A stretch of DNA of 64,000 nucleotides. Origin: Camillea tinctor (lineage: Eukaryota; Ascomycota; Sordariomycetes; Xylariales; Xylariaceae). The DNA lies in NCBI GenBank assembly GCA_022578605.1, contig MU394101.1:200669-264668 (forward strand), read 5' to 3'. A program made the translations under genes and the position numbers. Under the pieces are notes generated by a model, which was not told the origin of the DNA, made no database searches, and saw only the letters and a list, made by a program, of their open reading frames with translations. Shown one piece after another: positions 21,615-33,007 of the stretch; the stretch's first letter is position 1; every line of letters begins with the position of its first letter.

Positions 21615-23641
21615 ATGGTGTCCGCATCCAAGGAGAAGCGTCTCGCCAAGAAGGCTGCCGAGGGCAAGGGTGAGAAGAAGACTCTTGTTTCCCGATCCAA
21701 GGCCAACTCCAAGGCTGCCTCTAAGGCCAGCTCTGTTGCTGGAGACGAGACTCCTCCCAACCCTGACGACGATGTCCCCGCAACCGACGACACGAAGATG
21801 GACAAGGTTAAGCGCCTGGCCGACCAGAAGGATCAGCACGGCCTATCCGACCGAATCACCACCGGTGTCCTGGCCTCCATTCCCAGCAGCAGAGACGTCA
21901 AGATTATCAGTGCCAGCTTGACTTTCCACGGCCGTGTCCTGCTCAACGAAACCGATCTCGAGTTGTCCTTCGGTCGTCGATATGGTCTGTTGGGTGAGAA
22001 CGGCTGCGGAAAGAGTACCTTGATGAAGGCCATCTCTGAGCGGGAATACCCCATCCCCGAACATGTCGATATCTATCTTCTGAACGAAGGTGCCCCGCCC
22101 TCGGACCTGGGTGCTCTGGAATGGGTGCTCAAGGAGGCCGAGAAGGAGATGGACCGTCTCGACAAGTTGGCTGAACAGCTCCTCGAGGACGAAGGTCCCG
22201 ACAGCCCTGTGTTGATGGACATCTACGACGTATGTGTCTTTCTACCCTTAACTCTTTATACTCCCCCCTTTACAACCCCCATGCTAACTATGTTTACGCC
22301 CACAGCACATGGACAAGATGGATCCCTCCACCTTCGAGACCCGAGCCTCGCTCATCTTGACCGGTCTCGGTTTCAACAAGACCACCATCCACAAGAAGAC
22401 CAAGGACATGTCTGGTGGCTGGCGTATGCGAGTCGCCCTCGCCAAGGCTCTCTTCGTCAAGCCCACCCTGCTGCTCCTCGACGACCCCACCGCTCATTTG
22501 GATCTCGAGGCCTGTGTGTGGTTGGAGGAATACCTCAAGAAGTGGGAGCGCACCCTGGTGCTCATCTCCCACTCTCAGGATTTCCTGAACGGAGTCTGCA
22601 CCAACATGATTGATATGCGCAAGCAGCAGCTTATCTACTATGGTGGTAACTTCGACTCTTACATCAAGACCCGCAAGGAGCAGGAGATCAACCAGATGAC
22701 CGCCTACAAAAAGCAGCAGGAAGAGATCAAGCACATCAAGGAATTCATTGCCAGTGCTGGTACCTATGCCAACTTGGTACGACAGGCCAAGTCTCGTCAG
22801 AAGATCCTGGACAAGATGATTGCGGATGGTCTCATCGAAGAGGTCAAGGAAGAGCGTGCCTTCAATTTCAGATTTACCGATGTCGACAAGCTGCCTCCCC
22901 CTGTTCTAGCTTTCGACGATGTCACATTCTCATACTCGGGTGATGCCAAGGATGACCTGTACCGCAACATCGAGCTTGGTTTCGACATGGACTCCCGAAC
23001 TGCCCTCGTCGGCCCCAACGGTGTTGGCAAGAGTACTCTGCTACGCCTCATGACCGGCAAACTGTCCCCCACCTCCGGATCGGTTCGCCGCCACACACAT
23101 CTCAAGCTCGGCATGTACTCTCAGCACAGTGCTGAGCAGCTGGACCTGACCAAGAGTGCTCTGGACTTTGTTCGTGACAAGTACAGAGAAAAGTCGCAAG
23201 ACTACCAGTACTGGAGACAGTGTCTAGGTCGCTACGGAGTGTCTGGTTCCGTCCAGACTGCTCTGATGGGTACCCTCTCCGAGGGTCAGAAGAGCCGAAT
23301 TGTTTTCGCCCTGCTCGCTATCGACTCGCCCAACATGCTTCTTCTCGACGAACCTACCAACGGTCTAGATATCACCACCATTGATGCTCTGGCCGATGCC
23401 ATCAACAACTTCAGCGGTGGTGTCATTGTCGTTTCGCACGACTTCAGGTAAGCCTACATTTTTTTTAATTCCGTATACAATTTTTTGGAACCACCTACTG
23501 ACGTATCAAAATAGATTGCTGGACAAGATCGCCAAACAGATTCTTGTGTGTGAGAACCGGTCAATCAAGCCTTGGGATGGTTCGATAGGCGAGTACAAGA
23601 ACTACCTACGGAAGAAGATGTTGGCGGCTGGTGCTGTCTAA
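21615..23641 (+). CDS. ARB1: ABCF ATPase ARB1, ribosome biogenesis
   Basis: Soluble twin-cassette ABC protein without membrane segments. In yeast Arb1 shuttles between nucleus and cytoplasm and is needed for 40S and 60S ribosome assembly. Exons 21615-22229, 22306-23447 and 23515-23641 join to 627 aa. A Lys/Ala-rich N-terminal extension (residues 1-70) precedes cassette 1. Cassette 1 has Walker [10 protein letters not shown] near residue 127, signature MSGGW near 240 and Walker [13 protein letters not shown] near 264. The linker region contains [20 protein letters not shown]. Cassette 2 has Walker [10 protein letters not shown] near 441, signature LSEGQ near 529 and [11 protein letters not shown] near 552. 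The C terminus reads [10 protein letters not shown] then [12 protein letters not shown]. The Asp in place of the catalytic Glu in cassette 1 (DDPT) and GLD in cassette 2 are, to my knowledge, fungal Arb1 traits that separate it from GCN20. Convergent with INO80. Confidence 0.96.
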
Positions 23642-24778
23642 GATGTTATCCGCAATCATCTATGAAAGTGCTAATAGGGGGGGCGTTGGTTTTTCTTTTT
23701 GCTCTTATACGTGCCTACGCTGTTCGTGATGCTGTCATGATATATTCGGCATCGTCCTGAGGTGGTAAGACGTGTTCAGACACGCGACTGGGTGTTCATA
23801 CGAATGATCAGGGTATAGGGAGAGCAAGGCAAATGCATTTAGGAGGGGAAACGGGCGGCTCATAAGATCTATAGATTGGGCAGCACAAAACAAACAAAAC
23901 CTATAGAGCCACGGCCTTTGACTTTTTTTTTTTTTCAATTACAGAAAAGTTTAGTTCTGCCTTTTTTTTCCCCAAGACGGATGCGAGAGGATGAACTGAG
24001 GGATGATAGCAAAAGACCATATGGTTATAGTAGCCATGAGTCTAGTCTTCCAAGATGACGCTATACTACATGGGTTCACTTTTTTTTCTTCTTCTTCTTT
24101 CTCTCTCTCTCTCCGTATAAACAGCGGCTGTAACTAAGTACCTAGCTTAGATCCAAGCTTGGCTTACGTCGGTCCTGGGTAGCGTTTATAGCAAATTTAG
24201 AATAGGTCACGTCAATCCATATGAATATGATAGAAAGACACAAGACAAAAAATGGGACCCGGGATAGACCGGACGTGGTGAAGATGTTAGTTGGCGTGTC
24301 TTTTGCTTATTTTGATCCTTGCGGTAATTGACATTGACTTCGGGCAAAATGACTTATGGGTATGGACTTGGGATATGGGGTTGGATGTAGGTCATGAAGT
24401 TAACGCCTGCTTTGGGGTATAGGGAAGGGAGGTAGGCTGGGAAAGGTCTCCTTATCTTAATCTACCTTCATTTTTGACTTGTATGCTGCATTCCTATCCA
24501 CCTCTATCTAAGTACCCATCTCCCCACCTACATATCTACTAATTACTAGCTGGGTTAAGTAGGTAGGTAGGTAGGTAGTTCACATATACTGAGGTACGTA
24601 TTCCAAGGTAGCAATACTATATAGGTATGTATGTATGTATGTATCCATTAATTGCACGCTATACTACTATGCACTGAGGTCTGCTTACTTCTTGTATAGG
24701 TTATACACTGGGTATATAGTCTGTCTAGCTACACGCGATTCTGTAACACACCGCGTGTTATTTCGTCTAGGCTAGGGA

Positions 24779-24799
24779 TCTCTCTCTCTCTCTCTCTCT
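24779..24799. repeat. (TC)n microsatellite
   Basis: Dinucleotide TC run of about 21 bases in the ARB1-INO80 spacer. Confidence 0.9.
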
Positions 24800-25437
24800 G
24801 TGGTAAGTATTTATATACCCCGTTTTTTTTCATATATTTATTCTGCTTGTTATTGAGTGTTTATAACCTATGCCACCCTGCGCTGTTCTAACCTACTCTT
24901 CCTTCTCCATCCCCTGTCTCTCTATGTCTCGGTTCCCTCCCTCTCCCCCTTCTACCTTTTTTCTTTTCTTCACCCCTTCTGCTCATCCATTCACCCACCC
25001 ACCCATCTATCTATCCCATCTTAACCCCAGATAGGCTACACACCCCTCTCATCTCTAAACACGACCTAAACCAAGATTCGCGCCCCATCCCTTCTCCTCC
25101 TTCCCTCCCTCCCTTCTCTCCCCCCCCCCCTTCCTAGAATGAAGGTTTTCCTCTCAAAACAAGACCTTTAAGACCTCTTTAGAGCACCCCTCTATCACCT
25201 ACAGCCTTACTACTACTAATAACACATCCCTTTTGGCAGGAGAAAAAAGAGAGAGAAGAGGATGCAAAGAGGGGAAAAAGGCACATAAGGTAAAAGCCGA
25301 AAAGACAAAGTAATAATAATATGTACTGTTTATACACGAACCCCCCTTACTTTCACTCTTATTCCTAGTCCTATTCCTAGTCCTATTCTCTCTTATTTTT
25401 TTCTTTAAAAAAAATAATCTCTCTTCCCAGGGTTTTC

Positions 25438-25552
25438 TCATCTCCTATCTCCCCCTTATCTCCTCTCTCCTCCCAACACCCATCTCCTCCCTACCCCTAT
25501 CTCCTAACCCCCCTCTCCTACCTCCCCTTATCCCCTATCTCTCTATCTCCCT
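25438..25552. repeat. Degenerate pyrimidine repeat (CTATCTCC-like)
   Basis: Diverged copies of a 7-9 base unit (ATCTCCT / CTATCTCC / CTCTCCTA) repeat across about 115 bases on the plus strand with almost no purines other than A. It is a diverged minisatellite downstream of INO80. Confidence 0.5.
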
Positions 25553-25922
25553 TTACCTAAACCTACAACAAAAAAAGAAGCACCTGTGCATATGAACAGC
25601 GCAAAGTAAAGTAGTAAAAATAATGTTAATGCATTGCAATGAATAAGTTTAACCCCCTCCCCAATCCAGTACAGTCCAGACCAGTTTTCTTGCTTTGTTT
25701 AAAAACCCATCTTTCTTTCTCATTTCCCCCCTTTCTGTCTCTCTCTGTGATTAAAAAAATCAAACGAAAGAGGAAAAAAAAAGAGAAAAAAAAAACGCCC
25801 TTTGTCTTTCCTTTTTTTCCTGTATATCATCCACTTTTTCTTGACTGTCTCGGTATAACCCCCGTATAAGATTATGTGTATAGCAGACTGGCAATGGCAA
25901 AATTACATGCAAGCGGCTTTCT

Positions 25923-28900
25923 CTAGATATCCATCTCTCCGTCCGCAATCGCAAGCCGCTGCTTCGTCGTCTTCGCCTTCTTACTGCCTCCCTTCCGCTT
26001 CTTGCTGGCTTTGGCGGCGTCCGGCTCGACGGGAGTGGCGGTACCAGACGGTTTGTTACCATCATCAAAGTGGCCCTCGCCTAAAATTGAGTTACGTTAG
26101 CATATTGATGTCGTAGTCAAAAGTTGTAGTTATGTAGCATCTGCTTACCTTCATGGTACATCTCGTCCAGGCTGACAGCCTCCCGCTTGCGCTTGTTGCC
26201 ACCTCGCTTCTTAGCCTTGTCCAGCTCGCCGCTTTCGAGGAGCTCCTTCTCGCGTTGTTCGATAAGCTCGGCTTGCTCGTCATCGGCGAGCCACATAGCA
26301 ATATCGCGGTTCCGGTTCTCGGGCGGCCGGCGACCACTAAAGTCCACGCCTCTAGCACCGCCACCCTGGATGACGACACGCTGCACTTCCTCCTTCTGCA
26401 TCGCTCGCTTCCGGATACGTTCCTCGATGGTACCACGGGTGATGAGACGGTAGACGGTGACCTGCTTAGTCTGGCCTAGACGATGAGCACGGTCCATGGC
26501 TTGTGAGTCAATCGTGGGATTCCAATCGCTATCGTAGAAGATGACAGTATCCGCAGAGGTAAGATTGATACCAAGACCACCAGCACGGGTGGACAGAAGG
26601 AAGACGAAGATCTCGGGTCTCGTCTGGAAGTCGTGCACCGTGTCACGACGGTCTTCGAGTTTCGTAGAACCGTCGAGTCGACAATACTTGTAGTTGCGAT
26701 ACGTGAGGTATTCTTCCATAAGGTCAATCATTCTGGTCATCTGGAAGTATAAGAGCACGCGGTGACCCTCTTCCTTCAGCTTGAAGAGCAGCTGATCCAG
26801 CTTGGCCAGCTTGCCGCTATCGGTGACAAAGCGACGCATACTTGGGACCGTGATGTTCGTGAACTTCCGTTTATCATTATCGGGAGGGGGAAGCATTGCG
26901 GGCCGAGGATACTGTTCGACAGGGACGTTCTGCAGGACCAGTGCTTTCTCTTCCAACAAGGTTGGTCCGTAAAGGGCCTTGCGCATCGACATGTTGAACA
27001 GTGTATCGGTACGCTCGGCCATAGGTCCTCGTGTGCCTTCGCAACAGACCTCGATAGGAGGAGCAGATGCCCCAGGTAAAGCGGCCTGTTCTAGTCTGCT
27101 CAGACCAGACTGTTTCCATTGTGATCGCGAGATATTCATGAGGTTGCCAAGAATACCCTCGCTAGTGACGTCGGCTAGAGGTTTGCGATCTGTTCGTGGC
27201 TTGATTTGGAAGAGAGCATGGGCAGGGGTATAGTTATCCTCGCCTGGCTCATCGTAGATTACGTTCATATGGCCAAGGCGATCCTCTTTCTTAACGAGGT
27301 CGGCAGCTCGCGAAAACACATCCCGATGACTAGCCCGGTAGACTTCCTCTGGGCTGGTGTCGGCAAAGCGTAGGAAAGAGAAAGCGTCGTTTCCAGAGGT
27401 GCTATCACGAACATTCTCCGGTGTCCAGATGTTCATAAGGTGGTTCAAGTATTTATTCCTGAAACCGGCCTGCGTGTTGTCTTGTCCGGCCTTGTAGAGC
27501 CGTCCGTCCTCATTCCATATCAGCCGTGGCAGGTTGTATTCGATTAAGCTGCGGGTGGAGTAGCCAACAGGCACGTTGTTGCCCTCACGAACAAACGATG
27601 CGGTCTCGGCGAAATAACCGGAAAAGAACGGACTTGTCGTGTCGGCACGCTCGAACAAATCTGGATGATTGCACACTTTTCGGAACTGCATAACAAGGTT
27701 CATTAGAGTACCCGAATCTTGGTCGTCCCCGAGAGTTGCCTTCTCGATCAGATCCATAATGCTGATCTGGTTCCTCAGGTTTCTGTAGTATGCGCGTTGC
27801 CGGTAAGTAAGCTCGCAGAAAATGTCTTGCTCGATCTTGTCTCCGAGCTCCTTCTGGACATGCTTCTTGACACGACGCAACATGAACGGCTTGAGGATCA
27901 AGTGCAGCCGCCTAAGCTGGTCCTCATTGAGCGTCGTGTTGCTCTGTGCGTGAGATTCGATATCCTTAGAGAACCATTCGCTGAACTCGTCATGAGAATC
28001 GAACAGCGAAGGCATGATAAAGTGCAGGAGGGCCCAAAGTTCTTGCATGTTGTTCTGGATAGGGGTACCGGTGAGAAGAAGTCGGTTACGGCAGTGAAAT
28101 CCAAGCAAGCACTTCCAACGCGAACTCTGAGAGCTCTTGATGGCCTGGGCTTCATCGAGGATCATGTATTGCCATCGCATCTTCTGGAAGTAGGCCACGT
28201 CGGACACAACAAGCTGGTACGATGTAACTAGAACGTGGAAAGGCGCATCCTTTCGGTACGTGTTGTGCTTGCGGTCCCAGAATTTACGTAGGACCTTTCG
28301 GTCACCAGCTGTACCCCAGTATGGGAGAACCTTGAACTCAGGCACGAACTTGGCGATTTCCTGCTGCCAGTTATGCAGAGTGGAAGCTGGCGCTACTACT
28401 AGGTATGGACCCCAGATATCGTGTACTTCGGCAAGGTAAGCCATGACCGAGATGGATTGTACCGTCTTGCCGAGACCCATTTCGTCGGCGAGGATACCGT
28501 TGATTCCCTGTTCGTACAGATTGGCAAGCCAATTCAAACCCTTCAGTTGGTACTCCTTGAGCTGACAGTTCAGCAGCTTGGGCTGCTCGACGGTCACATC
28601 GCCTAATCCGGTCGGGTTCTGGAAGTTCATCTCGCCATCCTCGTCCATATCGTCGTCGGTCTTGTTGAAGGCTCGGGCCTTCTGCTGAGCCTCGGCAATA
28701 GCATTCTGCGCATTGGCCATCGCCGCAGCCTTGAGGGTCTCCTCATCTTCGGCATCGAAATCCAACTGGTTGAAGTCCGTAACCTTGGCACCGACGGGAC
28801 CAGAGGGTTCCGACACATCGACCTTGCTCGCAGCCGAAGCATGCGCATCAGGCGCGATATCAGGGTTATCAGTGCTACGCTCCACCTCATCCGTCTTTAT

Positions 28901-31900
28901 CTTCTTGCCGATGAAGTGAGAGTACAGCTCAGTCTGGGAAATCAAGAAGTTGAGTTTCCTCTTCTGGCGGGCAGCTTCGCGGTCGGCCTCCTCCTTACGA
29001 GCATTCTCAAGCTCTTGTCTCTCGGCAGCCTTACGGAGATCTCTCTCCTCGCGTTCGTTGCGCTTCCAGAAGCTCATCATGTCACGCATGCACCGCTTGG
29101 CACGGGCCTGAAGATCCTTGGTACCCTTATTTGTCCGAAGCTGCCAGCGCTTAGCTTCCTTGGAGGCGAGAATAGCAGTCTTCTTGAGATTGGAGGCCTT
29201 GGTGGTGTAGGAGTCGCCTGCCAACTTGTAGGCCTTCGGGACGTCCTTGCGCGCGAGATCACGCCAAATCTGATCGTAGATCTGGTTGTAACCCTTGGAT
29301 TGGAATTTGGTCTCGAGGGGATTAGCAGGTGGCTCCTCGACAGGCTTCTCCCTCTCCTTGGTCTCTTTGGCGGTCTCCTTGGTCTCCTTGTCCTTTTCTT
29401 TAGGCTCTTTGGATGGCTTGCTCAGCTTGATACGGATCTTGGTCTCCTCTTTAGCTGGTAGCTCTTCACCAGCATCTATAGCAGCCTGGGCGGCGACGGC
29501 GGCATCCTTCTCGGCTTGTTTCTGTTCTTTAGATTTCTTCGGTCGGTTGCCGCTGCGGCCCTTACCCTTAGACTTGACGCTAGATTCCACGTCGGTGGCT
29601 TGGAACGTAGACATAGTACCACCCTCCAAGTTAAGCTCGAACGGAGCCAGGTTACGCGCAGGGCCCTTGATTCCCTTCTGTAGGATCAACTTCGTCTGCT
29701 GGGCCTTCTTGTTGGCACGCTCAGCCTCGCGTAGATGCTTGGCGCGTTCAGTCTCGTCCTCAGCAGCCAGGGCCTTGGCCAAGGCCGCCTCCTTCTGTTC
29801 GATGGTGACCTGCATGGACTTCTCACGGCGACGCTTGCGTTGCATGTCCTTCTTGCGTTCCTTCTCGGCGAATATCTCGCGTTCGCGGACCTCGTGAAGA
29901 GCCTCCTCGTAGTGCAGGTCATCGTATCGACGCTTACCAAGAGATGCATGGGTAGTCAGCTTTCTAGACACGACGGTGGCAAGATCATGGCGACGCATAT
30001 CGCGGTCTTGGTATTCGGCTTGGGCAAGATTCAACTTCCGCTTCTTGGCGCGTCCGGTGTAGAATGCCTCCTCGGCTTCGAGTTCGGACAGGTCGACATC
30101 GTCCATCTTAGCATCCAGCTGCTCCAGCATGTTCTGGATCTTCTTTTCCTTGTCGGCAGAGAGAGCCTTGGGCTTGAGTTGGCCGTTAGCTGCTCTCTTG
30201 GGCATCTTGGTGGGGGTGTCCCTGGCTTGGTTTGACGATGAACGCCTCGAATCCTTCTTGGAGGTGCTCTCGGAATCCTTCAGGGCTGACTCCCGGCTCT
30301 TGCTCTTGCGAGCAGGCTTCTCTTTCTTCTCCATGACCGGCAGGGGCTTGGGCTGAGAAAAGGGTTCGGGGTTGGAGAGAATTGTGGAGAAGGACATCAA
30401 GTCTGCGGTGCTGCGGTTGGTGGTCTACATGAATGGGTAATAATTAGCCAACGTATTCAATCCCAATATATATTAAACACAGTAAATCAAAGACACGTAC
30501 CACTGGAGTAGCTGCCGCTGATGGGGTGGGAGTAGAAGCAGCAGGCTCCGGATTAAGTATGGACGGCAATGAGGGAGCAGGCGTCGGGGTGTGACGATTG
30601 GAAGAGGTGGTGGTATCTGGCGCGTTGCGATGACGCGAGGGAGGAGAGGCGAGATGCAAGGCCTTGTTGGAAGGGCTGGCAGAGCCGGTGCCGTTTTTTG
30701 GGTGTGAATGGGAATGGGAATGGGAGTGGGAATGAGAACGAGGGCTTCGTGGTGGGTTGGTTAGATTCGCGGACGAGGGAGAAGCGAATCCATTGTAATA
30801 ATGACTAGATTCTGATTTTGGTTGGGTGTAATCGTAGGGATCAGGTCGCGACTGGATTTGCAAGATAAGGAGGTTAGTTTTGTTTTAGTTGATTGATTAA
30901 TGATGGATGATCCCTATTGGGGCGGGATGATGAATGGTGATGATGGTGGTGAAATTGTGGAAAGGGTTAAAGAGAAAGAAAGAAAGGGAAAAAAAAAAAG
31001 TAAAAGTAAAAGTTCAAGTCTTGGTTAGTAGTAATGGTGGAAGTAGTAGTTGTAATAGTGTAATAAGTTGTAATAATGATGGTGGTGGTGGTAGAAGTAA
31101 TAGAAATAGTAGTAGTGGTGGTGAATGAAAAGGAAATGTTACTGTCTCGCCAGGTAAAATTCTTAAAAAAAGTAAGACTGAAGCCTCCTAACTAAAGCAA
31201 ACTTCATTTGACAATACCAAAAAAAGTAGAAGAAGAGAAAAGAGGGAAAAAATCATCATCGTCATCCTCTGGTTGTTTTTTTAATCTTACAAAGCACCAC
31301 CCAAAAAAAAATGAAGCTATACTTATTTTCCTTTTTTTAGGTTCTGCGCCATTCTTCAACTAAAGAAGAAAACAAAGAATAAAAATATAAAAAATTGAAG
31401 ACTAAACAAATACCAGAGAAGAAATTGATAAGAGAAAAGAAAAAGAAAAAGAAAAATAGAAATACAAAAAAAAAAAATCATAATTGAGGATGTCTAAGAG
31501 AAAATCCAATGGAGCTTCTCTCAACCCGCTCTCCTAATATCGGCATGCAACTTTGATGCTCTAACGATCTCGGATATAATGATATGGATATAAGGATAAT
31601 TGATGACGGCATTGATGATGCATCGTGTTATTGTTGTTATTGTTGTTGTTTTCTTTTTCAGCAACTCACCTGCTTGGAAGACGACCAACCGTCCGCCGGT
31701 CTTCTCTCTTGGGTCGTATCGGTCAGAGGATCGTAAAAGCTACCCGAGGCCTTCTCCGGCGCAGGCCGATGGAAGTCGGGTGGCGAGAGATGGCCTGCCG
31801 CTTTGGGTGGCTGCAGAGGTGATGCACTCGAGGGACCGTTGCCATTTGTCGAGGACATGGCCGACGACGACGCCATTATCGAGCTCAACGCCCCCGGCGG

Positions 31901-33007
31901 AGGAGCCAGAGGTGGCAGCGACGACGAGGGAGCCGGTGGAGACGCCGATAGTAGCGAAGGCGACGATGACGTTGGCTGCGTATACGGTTGCGCCGGCGCT
32001 TGTAGCTGAGGTTGAGGTTGAGGTTGTGATGGCGGGTAATGCGAATGCGAAGAATGTGTATGCGAGTGTGGACTTAAAAGATGGGATGGTGCTGGTGGCG
32101 GTGGTGGATGAGACGCGTGATTAAAGGGATGGTGGTTGTAGGATGGCGTCGGTCGCGTCGGGGATGCAGGTGTCGTGATGGATGACACGGAAAAGGTGTT
32201 TTGGGGAGTTTGGGGTTTGGTGTGGTTGGAAGTAGAGGTAGAAGTGGAAGAAGAAGTAGAAGTAGAGGTAGAAGTGGATGTGGATGTGGATGTGGGCTGA
32301 CGAAAATCTAATAATAATTGCGTTGAAGCCGAGACGGTCGGAGATGTCAGGCTGGTGATGTTGGTGCCGTTATTATTACTATTACCAGCATTGGTGGCGC
32401 TGGCGCTGCCTACTATACCGAAGCCGTTACCGATTGTGTTAGTAGTTGTAGTATTGTTGCCGGTAATACTTGTGCTTGCACTTGCACCTGTACTTGTTAT
32501 CGTGTTAGTGGTGTTGTTGTTGTTGTTCTTGTTGTTATTCGGAATATGGTTATGGTTTTGATTGTGATTATTGGCATTGGCATTGGCATTGACATGACCA
32601 CCGACATTGCTATTCGCATGCGCATTCGTAGTAGGACTACTACTACCCGTAGTACCTGTGACATGGGAGGTATTTTGACGAGGATGGGGACGAGCATGAT
32701 GCGGATGGGGAGTCGGATGGGGATTGGCGCCACTAGATGAAGAACTGGAACGTGGTCCCAGCGCATCTGTCATCCTCGCAAAGCTGGGTGGAGATGTTGT
32801 GGGAGCTCTTGGTGCTGCTAACAACGTTTGTACTCGTGACTGAGACGGCCATTGCGATTGCGACGGCGGCGATTGTAAATGCGACAAATCTCTTCCTCCT
32901 TCATGCTCGTACCCACGATGTTCCCGCTTATATCCATCACGCCCAACTCTCCCACGATCATGATCTTGACCATCCTCCGGTCTCTGTAACACAGTATTCA
33001 AATCCAT
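25923..33007 (-). CDS. INO80: INO80 chromatin-remodelling ATPase
   Basis: Catalytic subunit of the INO80 complex, which slides and edits H2A.Z nucleosomes in transcription, replication and repair. Exons (minus): 33007-31670, 30851-30501, 30424-26149 and 26080-25923, all in phase, giving 2040 aa. Exon 1 encodes a long disordered Ser/Asn/His/Thr-rich region ending in the conserved [16 protein letters not shown] patch. Exon 3 holds the DBINO domain (about residues 940-1070, from [15 protein letters not shown]). It then carries ATPase lobe 1 with DEMGLGKT (about 1205) and DEAQ (about 1318), TGTPIQNN, and the family-specific insertion of about 300 residues after [12 protein letters not shown] (about 1483). 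Lobe 2 (about 1786-1915) includes [14 protein letters not shown] and DRAHRLGQ. The last exon adds a basic, Lys-rich nuclear-localisation-like tail. Intron 1 is 818 nt, unusually long for this genome. The start is the ATG at 33007. Confidence 0.95.

Larger units (their letters stand above)
23642..25922. other. Convergent intergenic region, pyrimidine-rich
   Basis: A 2.3 kb 3'-3' spacer. It contains a (TC)n run at 24779-24799, TAGG and GTAT tetranucleotide runs near 24558-24580 and 24624-24643, and a long strand-asymmetric pyrimidine-rich tract from about 24880 to 25560. No gene was seen. Confidence 0.6.
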
